Source of the DNA: Rhodobacter sp. NTK016B | Lineage (GTDB): Bacteria > Pseudomonadota > Alphaproteobacteria > Rhodobacterales > Rhodobacteraceae | Direction: 5' to 3' | DNA length: 64,000 nt | Assembly (NCBI RefSeq): GCF_017303295.1 | Contig: NZ_JAFKOK010000010.1 | Coordinates: 62,001-126,000 of the forward strand | Part shown: in pieces, positions 9,118 to 19,332 of the stretch | Layout: every line of letters starts with the position of its first letter | How positions within the stretch are numbered: the first letter of the stretch is position 1 | The notes under the pieces: model-generated | The model's input: the letters and a program-made list of their open reading frames with translations, nothing else | Databases searched by the model: none | What the model was told of the DNA's origin: nothing | Made by a program: the position numbers and the translations under genes

Positions 9118-10167
9118 ATGACCCAATTCATCCGCCAACGCTGGCCCGAGACGCTTTTGGCCACCCTTGCCGGCCTTGCCGCGCTGAAATACGCCGAGGC
9201 GGTGATGGCGCCGCTTATCCTTGCCTTTGTCATCGCGCTGGTTCTCACCCCGATCCAGAACCGTCTGCTTCGGATCGGCGTGCCCGTGGCGCTTGCCAGT
9301 ACCATCACCCTTATGGCGACCATGCTGACCCTTGTGGGCATCGCGCTGCTGCTGCGTCCCTGGGTGAACGAGGTGATCATCTCGTGGCCCGGCGTGGTTA
9401 CCGAATTGCGCTCGGCCGCGCTGGATCTGCGCTACAAGCTCAGCGGCGTGTTCGACATGCAGCGTGAGGTGATGGAGGCAATTACCCCCGCAGGCTCGGG
9501 CGCTGCGGGAGGCGGAGGCGAAGGCAATGGCGATTCCCTGCCCACCCTTGCCGATGCGGCCTGGCTTGCACCGCAGCTGGGCGCGCAGTTCCTGATCTTC
9601 CTCGGCGGGCTGTTCTTTTTCCTCTACGGCAAGGAACGCGCCTATGACTGGGCCAAGTTCATCGGCTTCCGCCCCTCGACCTTCCGTCTGGCCGAGGAAC
9701 GCGTCGCCAGCTATTTCGCCATCGTCTCGGTCATCAATGCGGGCCTCGGCATTGCCGTGGGGCTTGCGCTGACCGCCTATGGCCTGCCCGGCGCGCCGGT
9801 CTGGGGGCTTGTCGCGGCCTTGGCGAATTTCGTCATCTATCTGGGCCCGGCGGTGACGGCGGCGATGCTGCTGCTTGCGGGGACGGTGGCCTTCGACGGG
9901 CTGGCCGTGGTTGGCGTGCCGATCATCTACTTGTCGATCAACCTGATGGAAGCGCAATTCGTCACGCCGATGCTGATCGGTCAGCGGATGCGGCTTGACC
10001 CGCTCTTGGTCTTCCTGTCGCTGACCGTCTGGCTGTGGCTCTGGGGGCCGATCGGCGGCATCGTGGCGATCCCGCTGGTGCTGTGGTTCCAGTCACTGTG
10101 GAAAGACAGCTCGATCTACAAGCAGGGGCAGGAGCTGATCCTGTCCGATACCACGCGGGACGAGTGA
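9118..10167 (+). CDS. AI-2E family (TqsA/PerM-like) membrane transporter
   Basis: 349 residues with about seven to eight hydrophobic segments in the typical AI-2E exporter pattern. There is an N-terminal pair (about 17-55), a third near 60-85, and a cytoplasmic/periplasmic insert (about 90-150) with an unusual Gly-rich stretch. The C-terminal block carries FFLYGKERAYDW, VINAGLGIAVGL, GLPGAPVWGLVAALANFVIYLGP and the signature PMLIGQRMRLDPLLVFLSL. The family includes quorum-signal exporters and Na+/H+ antiporters; the substrate here is unknown. AGGAGA precedes the ATG. It could be cotranscribed from the preceding stress region, which would fit envelope stress. Confidence 0.9.
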   Translation: MTQFIRQRWPETLLATLAGLAALKYAEAVMAPLILAFVIALVLTPIQNRLLRIGVPVALASTITLMATMLTLVGIALLLRPWVNEVIISWPGVVTELRSAALDLRYKLSGVFDMQREVMEAITPAGSGAAGGGGEGNGDSLPTLADAAWLAPQLGAQFLIFLGGLFFFLYGKERAYDWAKFIGFRPSTFRLAEERVASYFAIVSVINAGLGIAVGLALTAYGLPGAPVWGLVAALANFVIYLGPAVTAAMLLLAGTVAFDGLAVVGVPIIYLSINLMEAQFVTPMLIGQRMRLDPLLVFLSLTVWLWLWGPIGGIVAIPLVLWFQSLWKDSSIYKQGQELILSDTTRDE

Positions 10168-10192
10168 CCCGCGTTCCGCCTGCTGTGCGACG

Positions 10193-10708
10193 TCACGCGA
10201 TGTCGAGACCGTAGAGCGCCGAATACGGTGTCGACAAAGCGGGGTCGAGGGCAAAGCCCGCCTTTTCCAGCACGCGAGCCGAGGCGGGATTGTCCCGATC
10301 CACACCGCCGACCAGCCGGACCGGTCCCGCGTTGCGCAGCGACGCGACCAACCCCGTCAGAACCTCCGACGCCGCGCCCTGCCCCCAGACGCGTTCGGCG
10401 AACAGATAGCCCACATGCAGGGCTGCTTCTGTGGGGTCGGGCGCAAGGATCACCAAGCCGATCAGCCGCCCGTCCTCCTTTGCAGTGATCGTCAGCACGT
10501 CGCTCTCGGCGTCCCGTGCGTCGATCCATTCCGAGGCCGCGCGCGCGCCCTGCCCCAGATGCAAGGCTCCGGGCAGATGCGCGGTGACGGCGGGCGTCAG
10601 GATCTCGTGCAGCGCGTGCTCAATGAACTGGCGCGTGTCGGCGTCCCGCAAGAGCGGGCCCCAGGGCTGAACAAGAAAGCGATCTGTCGAGAATGCGGTG
10701 AACGGCAT
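10193..10708 (-). CDS. GNAT family N-acetyltransferase
   Basis: About 171 residues, of the RimJ/RimL-like branch that acetylates protein N-termini or small amines. Visible are a beta strand LTITAKEDGRLIGLVIL, the segment LHVGYLFAERVWGQGAASEVLTGL equivalent to the acetyl-CoA binding Q/RxxGxG/A loop, and the late motif VDRDNPASARVLEKAGF. The ATG at 10706-10708 (MPFTAFS) is preferred. The longer frame relies on a TTG at 10729 with no ribosome site. It is convergent with the AI-2E gene, 25 bases apart. The substrate cannot be predicted. Confidence 0.85.
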   Translation of the reverse strand: MPFTAFSTDRFLVQPWGPLLRDADTRQFIEHALHEILTPAVTAHLPGALHLGQGARAASEWIDARDAESDVLTITAKEDGRLIGLVILAPDPTEAALHVGYLFAERVWGQGAASEVLTGLVASLRNAGPVRLVGGVDRDNPASARVLEKAGFALDPALSTPYSALYGLDIA

Positions 10709-10798
10709 GGCGCCCCGATACGATGACAAGCGGCGCCCAGCCTAGCACAGCCTGTGGGCCGGCGGAGCAGCTTTCACCGCTTCCCGCCCCAACGAGGC

Positions 10799-12547
10799 TC
10801 AGTCCTCGTCTTCGTCGAGCTCCGGCACGTTGTGATCGGCCGGGTCCGGATCGAAGACCGACCCTTCGAAGACCAGCCTGAAGTCGTAATATTCCTCGGT
10901 GATATCCGTGGTCACGACGCCGCCCACCTGCGTGGCGAAGCCCGCGATCAACGAGCGCCCCAGCCCCGAGCCGACCACCGTTTCATGCGGCACGAAGGGC
11001 GTGCCGCATGTATTGACCACGCGCAGCGTCGCCTCGGTCTCGGTCGTGGCTTCCAGCGAGATCCGCAAGAACGCCTCGCCATTCTCAAGCCGCCCCATAT
11101 ATTTCAGTGCGTTCGTGACCGCCTCGGTCGCCATCAGCAATAATGGCACCGCCTGATCGGGATACAGAAGGATCGGCGCGTAATCCTGCTCGATGGTGAC
11201 CGTGCGCTCATCGGTGACGCCTGCGGCGATGGTGGAATTGACCACCGTGGTCAACAGATCATCCGCGCGCACTTGCCCGCTCGACGGTTCGGAATACAGC
11301 GCCCGATGCACGGCGGCGATGGACATCACCCGCATCTGCACTTCCTTGAGCGACCGCCGCGCCTCGGGCGAGGTCGCCCGGCGGATCTTGAGGTTCACGA
11401 TCGACGCGATGAGCTGCAGGTTGTTCTTGACTCGGTGATGCACCTCTTTGAGCAGCACGCTCTTTTCATGCACCATATTCTCAAGCTCGGCCTCGTCGCG
11501 CACCAGATGGTTGGCAAGATCGCTCCAGGTCTCGTCGATCTCGACCAGTTCCTGCGGCAAGGTCGTCCGGCTGGTCGACAGCGGCAGGATGCGCCGCGAG
11601 CGCGAGAATTCGCCCAGATTGTCCTTGAGCTTGCGGATATAGCGGATCACCAGCGCGTTGACGGCGCCAAAGGCCACGATCAGCCCGGTGAGCAGCATCA
11701 GCACCGGGAACAGCACGGGCGACAGCCGCATCCAGCCTAGCGTTTCGCGCGGCCAGCTTCCCAGCGCGTGCACGACGCCCGGAATGATCGGCACCACCGC
11801 GAAGATCCGCTGCTCGCCATTCGCCGACATGCCGGTGAAGGCAAATTGCCGGTTGGTGACCAACGACGAGAGCGGTCGTCCGACCGGAAGCGTGGTCTCG
11901 GCATCGCCGAGGTCACGGTCCGAAGACAGCAGATCGCCATTGGCGTTGAAGGTGATGATATTGGTGGTCTGGTTCAGCCCGGCGCTGCCGGGAATCCCGA
12001 AGATGCGCGAATGCGGAACCGACACGGCGACGAAGCCGATATATTCGCGATCGTCGAAGACCGGCGCGGCGGAAACGATGACCGACGTGCCGCTGATCGT
12101 GCCGAAGCCGCTGGCGATCACCATCGGCTCGCGCGCGGCATCCATCCGGGGGAACATCACGCCGTCGGACATATCGCGCCCGACATCGGCCGAGCCGCAT
12201 TCCAGCGTGCCGTCGGCGGCGATGTAGCCGGCAAACGAGAATTGCGGCGTGTCGCGGACAACGTTGCGGAACATGGTCGAGCAGCCATCGCTCGCCCCCG
12301 CATTGGCCGCCACCATGGCCGCCAATGTTGCAACCGCCCCCGTCGCCGAAGAAATCGCAAGAGCTTCGCCCGCTGCGGCCTCGGCCGTCGCGGTCAGCAG
12401 CGCCACTTCCATGCGGCTCTGCTCTTCGGCCGCAATCTGCACGGCCTGATAGACGGCAATCGCGCCGATGGGCATCAGCGCGATTGCAAGCGTTCCTGCG
12501 ATTCTCGTGGCCAACCCCCGGAATGGCCACGTCATTCTGGTGCTCAC
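10799..12547 (-). CDS. HWE/HisKA_2-type sensor histidine kinase of the general stress response
   Basis: 582 residues. TM1 lies at about 12-35 and TM2 at about 272-299, with an extracytoplasmic sensor of about 230 residues between them (Cache-like by size and pattern). The phosphoacceptor box is KEVHHRVKNNLQLIASI (His near 368). The ATPase region has the N box ATEAVTNALKY and a late glycine loop GSGLGRSLI. An acidic tail ends ELDEDED. HisKA_2 kinases are the usual PhyR kinases in alphaproteobacteria. The GTG start at 12547 overlaps the ecfG stop (GTGA); an ATG four codons later is an alternative. Operon nepR-ecfG-kinase makes it the likely sensor for PhyR. Confidence 0.93.
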   Translation of the reverse strand: MSTRMTWPFRGLATRIAGTLAIALMPIGAIAVYQAVQIAAEEQSRMEVALLTATAEAAAGEALAISSATGAVATLAAMVAANAGASDGCSTMFRNVVRDTPQFSFAGYIAADGTLECGSADVGRDMSDGVMFPRMDAAREPMVIASGFGTISGTSVIVSAAPVFDDREYIGFVAVSVPHSRIFGIPGSAGLNQTTNIITFNANGDLLSSDRDLGDAETTLPVGRPLSSLVTNRQFAFTGMSANGEQRIFAVVPIIPGVVHALGSWPRETLGWMRLSPVLFPVLMLLTGLIVAFGAVNALVIRYIRKLKDNLGEFSRSRRILPLSTSRTTLPQELVEIDETWSDLANHLVRDEAELENMVHEKSVLLKEVHHRVKNNLQLIASIVNLKIRRATSPEARRSLKEVQMRVMSIAAVHRALYSEPSSGQVRADDLLTTVVNSTIAAGVTDERTVTIEQDYAPILLYPDQAVPLLLMATEAVTNALKYMGRLENGEAFLRISLEATTETEATLRVVNTCGTPFVPHETVVGSGLGRSLIAGFATQVGGVVTTDITEEYYDFRLVFEGSVFDPDPADHNVPELDEDED

Positions 12548-13134
12548 GCGGTCAGTCGTCCTTGGGCGCCGGCATTCACGATGGCCGAGGTGACGCGATC
12601 CGTCATGTCCCCGTATCCGTCTTCACCGGCGTGCAGCATTTCAACCAAGCGCGCACGGCCCCGATTGGCGCGGCTCTTGATCGTACCCACGGCGACACCG
12701 CACATGGATGCCGCTTCCTCGTAGGAGAACCCCGAGGCCCCCACCAGCGCCAGCGCCTCGCGCTGTTCGACCGGCAGCTGGGCGAACACTTCGAGAAACT
12801 CCGACAATTGCAGCCGACCGTCATGGGCCGGCTTGACCGACAATTGCCCGGCGGCGATGCCATCGGGATCGGCCACTTCGCGCGAGCGCTTGCGCCTGAG
12901 CGAGTAGAAGGTGTTGCGCAGGATGGTAAACAGCCATGCCTGCATGTTGGTGCCGACCTGGAAACTTTCGATATTCTTCCACGCCTTCACCAGCGATTCC
13001 TGCACCAGATCGTCGGCTTCGGCACCGTTGCGCGTCAGGGACAGCGCAAAGGCCCGCATCGGCCCCAGATGGGTGACAATTTCGTCGCGCGGGTCCACGA
13101 CCGGTTTCTCAGCTGTCATGAGAAGGCCGGTCAT
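12544..13134 (-). CDS. ecfG: General stress ECF sigma factor EcfG
   Basis: 196 residues. Region 2 carries DLVQESLVKAWKNIESF and NMQAWLFTILRNTFYSLRRK. Region 4 carries LPVEQREALALVGASGFSYEEAA and VGTIKSRANRGRARL. It should direct RNA polymerase to GGAAC-N16/17-CGTT promoters, several of which lie in this window. The first ATG (13132-13134) overlaps nepR by 26 bases. A second ATG at 13117-13119 (MTAEKPV) is also plausible; neither has a strong ribosome site, as expected for a coupled gene. Neighbours nepR, phyR and the kinase complete the partner-switch module. Confidence 0.95.
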   Translation of the reverse strand: MTGLLMTAEKPVVDPRDEIVTHLGPMRAFALSLTRNGAEADDLVQESLVKAWKNIESFQVGTNMQAWLFTILRNTFYSLRRKRSREVADPDGIAAGQLSVKPAHDGRLQLSEFLEVFAQLPVEQREALALVGASGFSYEEAASMCGVAVGTIKSRANRGRARLVEMLHAGEDGYGDMTDRVTSAIVNAGAQGRLTA

Positions 13135-13279
13135 TCAGGGGTGAATCCTGCTCGCGGAGTTGCTGAAGCAGATCCAGAAAACGATCGGGAACCTTTTCTT
13201 CCGCGCGTTCGCTGAACGCACGACGAAGGTTCTCTGCTATCTGGTCTTCCAGCGCATTATTGTGGTTCTCGTTCTGCAT
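13109..13279 (-). CDS. nepR: Anti-sigma factor NepR
   Basis: A short 56-residue protein that sequesters EcfG until phosphorylated PhyR titrates it away. The core IAENLRRAFSERAEEK followed by VPDRFLDLLQQL is the classic NepR helix pair. The ATG at 13277-13279 was chosen because AAGGA stands 5 bases before it and it gives normal NepR length. An upstream in-frame GTG at 13306 has no such site. The gene's 3' end overlaps the ecfG start, so stoichiometry is probably set by translational coupling. Transcribed from the divergent EcfG promoter at 13330-13361. Confidence 0.94.
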   Translation of the reverse strand: MQNENHNNALEDQIAENLRRAFSERAEEKVPDRFLDLLQQLREQDSPLNDRPSHDS

Positions 13280-13329
13280 GGCGTCCTTCGGCAAGCTGCC
13301 TTCCACCTGACAAAATTCTTACTATTTCT

Positions 13330-13361
13330 GGAACCAAACACACACCGACGCGTTTGGTTCC
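13330..13361. promoter_or_regulatory. Symmetric divergent EcfG promoter between nepR and phyR
   Basis: Plus strand: GGAAC at 13330-13334, 16 bases, CGTT at 13351-13354, driving phyR. Minus strand over the same bases: GGAAC (13361-13357), 16 bases, TGTT (13340-13337), driving nepR-ecfG-kinase. The two -35 elements sit at the ends of an inverted repeat GGAACCAAAC / GTTTGGTTCC, so each -10 lies inside the opposing -35 flank. Both promoters fit the EcfG consensus, implying positive autoregulation. Confidence 0.88.
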
Positions 13362-13390
13362 AAGAATTTCGCGAAAAGGACAGAAAAAAG

Positions 13391-14203
13391 ATGCCGATCG
13401 CTCAGAAGGAACAGTTCCTGTCAACCATCGTTGCCGACCTTCTGCCCTATCTGCGCCGGTACGCTCGCGCCCTCAGTGGCAGCCAGGTAACCGGCGACAA
13501 ATACGCGGCCCTGACGCTCGAGGCCCTGCTCACGGACCGTTCGGTCTTTGACGGCGACTATTCGCACAAGGTGGCGCTGTTCAAAGCGTTCCACGCGATC
13601 TGGTCGTCCTCGGGTGCGTTGACGGAAGACACCGAAGCCGGAATCTCGGCGCGCGCGCAGGCTCACCTGGCCAAACTGGCGCCCAATACCCGCGAAGTCC
13701 TCTTGCTCAAGACCATCGAGGAGTTTTCGGAAGACGAGGTCGCCACCATCATGGACATGGATGTGTCCGAGGTCCGCGAACTCTACACCCTCGCACTGCG
13801 TGACATGGAAGATAGCGTCTCGGGCCGCGTGCTTGTGATCGAAGACGAAGCGATCATCGCGCTCGACCTGCAATCCATCGTCGCCGATATGGGCCACCGG
13901 ATCACCGGCGTGGCCCCCACGCACAAGGCGGCGGTCGAGCTGTTCGGCCGCGAAAAGCCCGACCTGATCCTGTCGGACATCCAGCTTGCCGATGGCTCGT
14001 CGGGGATCGAGGCCGTGAACGAGATCCTCAAGACCGCCAAGGATACGCCGGTGATCTTCATCACCGCCTTCCCCGAACGTCTGCTGACCGGCGAACGCCC
14101 CGAACCGGCTTTCGTCATCACCAAACCCTATACCGAGGAACAAGTCCGCTCGGCTGTCAGCCAAGCGATGTTCTTCTCGTCGACGGAAACCCTTCGCGCC
14201 TGA
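13391..14203 (+). CDS. phyR: Response regulator PhyR, anti-anti-sigma factor
   Basis: 270 residues. The N-terminal half (about 1-140) mimics an ECF sigma (LLPYLRRYARALSGSQ, LAPNTREVLLLKTIEEFSEDE). The C-terminal half is a receiver domain with acidic pocket VIEDE, phosphoacceptor Asp in LILSDIQLADG, a conserved Thr/Ser in FITAFPE and Lys in ITKPY. When phosphorylated it binds NepR and frees EcfG. The ATG at 13391 was chosen over longer frames from AAGGA 10 bases upstream and the usual PhyR length. It is divergent from nepR-ecfG-kinase and followed by a terminator. Confidence 0.97.
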   Translation: MPIAQKEQFLSTIVADLLPYLRRYARALSGSQVTGDKYAALTLEALLTDRSVFDGDYSHKVALFKAFHAIWSSSGALTEDTEAGISARAQAHLAKLAPNTREVLLLKTIEEFSEDEVATIMDMDVSEVRELYTLALRDMEDSVSGRVLVIEDEAIIALDLQSIVADMGHRITGVAPTHKAAVELFGREKPDLILSDIQLADGSSGIEAVNEILKTAKDTPVIFITAFPERLLTGERPEPAFVITKPYTEEQVRSAVSQAMFFSSTETLRA

Positions 14204-14242
14204 TTTCCCTTTTTCCGGCACGATACGACCTTCGTTGCGACT

Positions 14243-14267
14243 GGGCGCCTTTCGGGGCGCCCTTTTT
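14243..14267 (+). terminator. Rho-independent terminator of phyR
   Basis: 7-bp GC stem (14243-14249 with 14256-14262), six-base loop, then five T. Confidence 0.9.
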
Positions 14268-14294
14268 CATGCGCTGCCCTGCCGCAGGGACAAG

Positions 14295-14333
14295 AAAAAC
14301 CCCGCGCCGCCGGGCTTCGGGCAAGGCGCGAGG
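14295..14333 (-). terminator. Rho-independent terminator of dps
   Basis: On the minus strand a 9-bp GC stem (14333-14325 with 14308-14300, one G-T pair) is followed by five T (14299-14295). Confidence 0.82.
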
Positions 14334-14394
14334 CTCTTGGACTGCTCTGGGTCCGATGCGGGCGCAAAGCGCCCGGCACCGTTTGGCTTTCGGA

Positions 14395-14898
14395 TCAGTC
14401 AGCCGCCATCGAGCGCAGCATCCAAGCGGCCTTTTCGTGCACGGCCGAGCGACCGTTGCACAGATCGGCGGTGACGGGGTCATTCACGTCTTCGCCTTCG
14501 CAAAGATCGGTCGTCTCGTGGCACAGACGCGCCAGCGCTTCGTGACGATCCTTGAGCATGGTGATCATCTTGACGGCCGAGGTCTTTTCGTCGGCGACGG
14601 TTTCACCGCTGGTATCGACCAGCGCCTTGGGCGTCGCGGGCGCCAGATGACCCAGCGCGCGGATGCGCTCGGCCAGAACGTCGGTCGCTGCGAACAGCTC
14701 GCCATATTGCTCTTCGGTCAGCATATGGACGCCGTAGAACATCGGACCTTCGACGTTCCAGTGCACCTCGTGCGTGCGGATCAGCAGCTCGTACGTGCCG
14801 GTCAGGATCTCGGCCAGCTTCTCGGAAACCTCGGCGGGTTTCTTCACGCCGGTGTTCACTTTGACGGCTTCGGGGGAAACGTTGCGGATATCTTTCAT
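14395..14898 (-). CDS. dps: Dps family DNA-binding ferritin-like protein
   Basis: 167 residues from the ATG at 14898 (a GTG two codons upstream is the alternative). Dps dodecamers oxidise and store iron with peroxide and protect DNA. The ferroxidase ligands are recognisable in RTHEVHWNVEGPMFYGVH and the following EEQYGELFAATDVLAERIRALG. The remaining helices carry MLKDRHEALARLCHE and VHEKAAWMLRSM. The Lys-bearing N-terminus (VKVNTGVKKP) may serve DNA binding. It lies next to phyR and other stress genes, but no EcfG consensus was found directly upstream. Confidence 0.93.
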   Translation of the reverse strand: MKDIRNVSPEAVKVNTGVKKPAEVSEKLAEILTGTYELLIRTHEVHWNVEGPMFYGVHMLTEEQYGELFAATDVLAERIRALGHLAPATPKALVDTSGETVADEKTSAVKMITMLKDRHEALARLCHETTDLCEGEDVNDPVTADLCNGRSAVHEKAAWMLRSMAAD

Positions 14899-14944
14899 AA
14901 TCACACCTGTGGAATTCTAAGATCGCATATCGAGAGGCGAAAGC

Positions 14945-14975
14945 GCCGGGCGGCTGCGGTCAGTGACCGCCCGGC
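14945..14975 (-). terminator. GC hairpin downstream of the DUF1328 gene
   Basis: Nine-bp arms 14945-14953 and 14967-14975, with further pairing inside the loop. There is only a short T stretch on the minus strand, so it is a weak or bidirectional terminator. Confidence 0.6.
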
Positions 14976-14987
14976 GACTGCTTACCC

Positions 14988-15161
14988 TCAGACCCTGGAG
15001 GAACCGCGTACGGCGCGGGCCACCAGAGCGATCACGAACAGGGCAAGGAACACGACGAACAGGATCTGAGCGATACCCGCCGACGCGCTGGCGATGCCAC
15101 CAAAGCCGAACACAGCGGCAATGAGGGCGATAACAAAGAATGTGAGGGCCCAACCAAGCAT
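14988..15161 (-). CDS. Small DUF1328 (YtjA-like) membrane protein
   Basis: 57 residues with two hydrophobic helices. The first is [19 protein letters not shown] and the second [19 protein letters not shown]; the protein ends GSSRV. This is the YtjA/DUF1328 pattern, a family often stress-induced but of unknown function. The ATG at 15159-15161 has AAGGAG about 6 bases upstream; the longer frame reaching 15440 is not credible. An EcfG-type promoter lies 62-87 bases upstream. It is divergent from the DUF883 gene, and both have GGAAC-type promoters. Confidence 0.9.
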   Translation of the reverse strand: MLGWALTFFVIALIAAVFGFGGIASASAGIAQILFVVFLALFVIALVARAVRGSSRV

Positions 15162-15222
15162 GGAAGGTCTCCTTTCTTTCTGTTGAACGAGGCCGGCATC
15201 TTGCGCGGCCTTTTGATGACCT

Positions 15223-15248
15223 AACGGCCATGCCCGGCACTTGGTTCC
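15223..15248 (-). promoter_or_regulatory. EcfG-type promoter, GGAAC-N17-CGTT
   Basis: Minus strand GGAAC (15248-15244), 17 bases, CGTT (15226-15223), driving the DUF1328 gene. Confidence 0.78.
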
Positions 15249-15388
15249 GACTCTTTCTGACTCTCGTTCGGTCTCGTGATCGCGCTGATGATCGCGCTTG
15301 GGGTTCCGAAACCGCGCCTTGCACGGTGAGCGCCGCACAAAACCCTGACGAGAACGCGACGATGCCGTCACGCGCGACAAACGCCTCG

Positions 15389-15413
15389 GGAACCAATGCG
15401 CCGCTCGCGCGTT
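15389..15413 (+). promoter_or_regulatory. EcfG-type promoter, GGAAC-N16-CGTT
   Basis: GGAAC (15389-15393), 16 bases, CGTT (15410-15413), 39 bases before the DUF883 gene and probably serving the holin-like gene too. Confidence 0.8.
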
Positions 15414-15451
15414 GTTGTGCCTGAAACACTCATTCATCACGGAGGCTTATC

Positions 15452-15799
15452 ATGGCCCGAGCCAGCCAACCCAGCACGGCGCAGCTGAAGCGTGAATTCG
15501 ATTCCCTCAAGGCCGATCTCGGCGCCCTTGCGCATGAGATGCGCGCCTTCGCCCAAGCGCAGGAAAGCAGCCTCAGCTCGCGGGCTCAGGCAAAGGCGAA
15601 CAATGCCGCCGAGGCAGCGCGCGGTGCGGCGGATTCGCTGTTCACCGGCGCTGACCAGCAATTCCAGCATATCCGCCAATTCGCCGAAACCGCCGCCGGC
15701 GGGGCCGAAGATATGGTGCGCGAGCGTCCGGCTGCCATCGTTGCCGGGGCTGCCGCGATCGGCTTTCTCGTCGGGGCCCTTGCCGCGCGCAAGGCATAA
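15452..15799 (+). CDS. DUF883 (ElaB/YqjD-like) membrane-anchored protein
   Basis: 115 residues. A long amphipathic, Ala/Gln/Lys-rich helix (about 8-90) is followed by one C-terminal membrane helix AAIVAGAAAIGFLVGALAA and a basic tail ARKA. E. coli YqjD/ElaB are stationary-phase inner-membrane proteins that bind ribosomes. That function is known for the family, not shown here. A GGAG-type site (ACGGAGG) precedes the ATG. A perfect EcfG promoter lies just upstream, and the holin-like gene follows after 5 bases, as in yqjD-yqjE pairs. Confidence 0.88.
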   Translation: MARASQPSTAQLKREFDSLKADLGALAHEMRAFAQAQESSLSSRAQAKANNAAEAARGAADSLFTGADQQFQHIRQFAETAAGGAEDMVRERPAAIVAGAAAIGFLVGALAARKA

Positions 15800-15804
15800 G
15801 CGCC

Positions 15805-16131
15805 ATGCTTGCGCTGGTCGCCAGACAAGTCGCGATCCGGGCAGCGGTAGCGCTGTTCGGGCTCGCCTTCATCGGCGCGGGGCTGGTCTTTGCCCTCCGC
15901 GCCCTTTGGCTGTCGCTGGTCATAACCTATGGACCGATGGCCACCGCGCTGATCATGGGCGGCGGAATGCTGGCCGTGGGGATGCTGGTGCTGTGGCTGG
16001 CCCTGCGTCGCCCGCGCGTGCCGGTGCCGCCCCCGGCCCCGGTTGCCGCCAATCCGCTGAATTCGGTCATTTCCGCCTTCGCGCAGGGTTATGGCGTCGC
16101 ACAGGCGATGAAAACCAAGAACACGCCCTGA
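15805..16131 (+). CDS. YqjE/holin-superfamily-like membrane protein
   Basis: 108 residues. Two strong membrane helices, about 9-37 (AAVALFGLAFIGAGLVFALR) and about 44-66 (MATALIMGGGMLAVGMLVLW), are followed by a proline-rich turn RPRVPVPPPAP. A cytoplasmic tail follows, with NSVISAFAQGYGVAQAM. Its position 5 bases after a DUF883 gene matches the yqjD-yqjE arrangement. The holin label is a family name only; no lytic role is implied. Likely cotranscribed under the EcfG promoter at 15389. Confidence 0.75.
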   Translation: MLALVARQVAIRAAVALFGLAFIGAGLVFALRALWLSLVITYGPMATALIMGGGMLAVGMLVLWLALRRPRVPVPPPAPVAANPLNSVISAFAQGYGVAQAMKTKNTP

Positions 16132-16159
16132 CGGTCCGATCCTGACGGCCATTTCGAAC

Positions 16160-16192
16160 GGGTGCGCCCGGCCTTCGCAGGCCGGCGCACCC
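16160..16192 (+). terminator. Bidirectional hairpin between convergent genes
   Basis: A long GC stem (16160-16174 with 16179-16192, one bulge) around TTCG-like loop sequence. It lies between the holin-like gene and the oppositely oriented oxidoreductase. Confidence 0.7.
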
Positions 16193-16199
16193 TTGTCGT

Positions 16200-18572
<2,373 letters not shown>

Positions 18573-18624
18573 CCTTGCGGTGTCCCCTTGAGCGCGGCAG
18601 GATGCCGGGCAAACGGGGGACATC

Positions 18625-19332
18625 ATGGCACGCATCGTTCTGGTTCACGGCGCTTGGGGCAATGCCCTGAGCTGGGCTGCCGTCGCGCCGCTGCTGCAAG
18701 CGGCGGGCCACGATGTCGAGGCGCTTGACCTGCCCGGCCATGGCCGCAACGCGCCCTCGGGCGAGATCGGGCAGCAGGATTACGTCGATTACCTCTGCAC
18801 CCGGCTGGCCGATGGGCCGCCCGCGCTGCTGGTCGGGCATTCGCTGGGCGGGATCGTGATCGCACAGGCCGCCGCGCGCCTGCCCGCTCAGGTCACCGCC
18901 TGCGTCTTCGTCGCGGCCCTGCTGCCGCGCGACGGGGAAAGCCTGCTCGACCTCATCCGCCATCAGGACGCGCCGGGCGTTCAGGCCTATGTGCGACCCG
19001 GCCCGGTGCCCGGCACAACAACGCTGTCCGATCAGGCCCCCGCCGCCCTGTTCCCCGATGCCTCGCCCCGCGCGGCAGCGGCGGCGATGTCGGCGCTCAG
19101 CCCGCAGCCCAACAAGGCCCAGACCGACAAGGCGCAGATCGGGCCGGGGCTGGCGGGCGTGCCCAAGGCCTATGTGCATTGCACCGAAGATCGGGTCGTG
19201 ACCTATGCGCTGCAAAAGCAGATGGTTGCGGCCACGCCCTGCGAGGCGATCTTTACCATGGATTGCGGCCACGTGCCCCTGCTGACGCAACCCAAGGCGC
19301 TGGCCGAAATCCTGCTGGGGCTCGCGGGTTAA
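18625..19332 (+). CDS. Alpha/beta hydrolase, EstC/HNL-like
   Basis: 235 residues. The oxyanion region HGAWGNALSWAAVAPLL, strand EALDLPGHGRN, and nucleophile elbow VGHSLGGIVI (Ser near 74) are followed by an acid region YVHCTEDRVV and catalytic His in MDCGHVPLLTQP. This is the salicylate/methyl-ester esterase and hydroxynitrile-lyase branch. It may hydrolyse an aromatic ester feeding pobA 52 bases upstream, but that is inference from position. Its TAA overlaps the stop of the convergent dehydratase gene. Confidence 0.85.
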   Translation: MARIVLVHGAWGNALSWAAVAPLLQAAGHDVEALDLPGHGRNAPSGEIGQQDYVDYLCTRLADGPPALLVGHSLGGIVIAQAAARLPAQVTACVFVAALLPRDGESLLDLIRHQDAPGVQAYVRPGPVPGTTTLSDQAPAALFPDASPRAAAAAMSALSPQPNKAQTDKAQIGPGLAGVPKAYVHCTEDRVVTYALQKQMVAATPCEAIFTMDCGHVPLLTQPKALAEILLGLAG

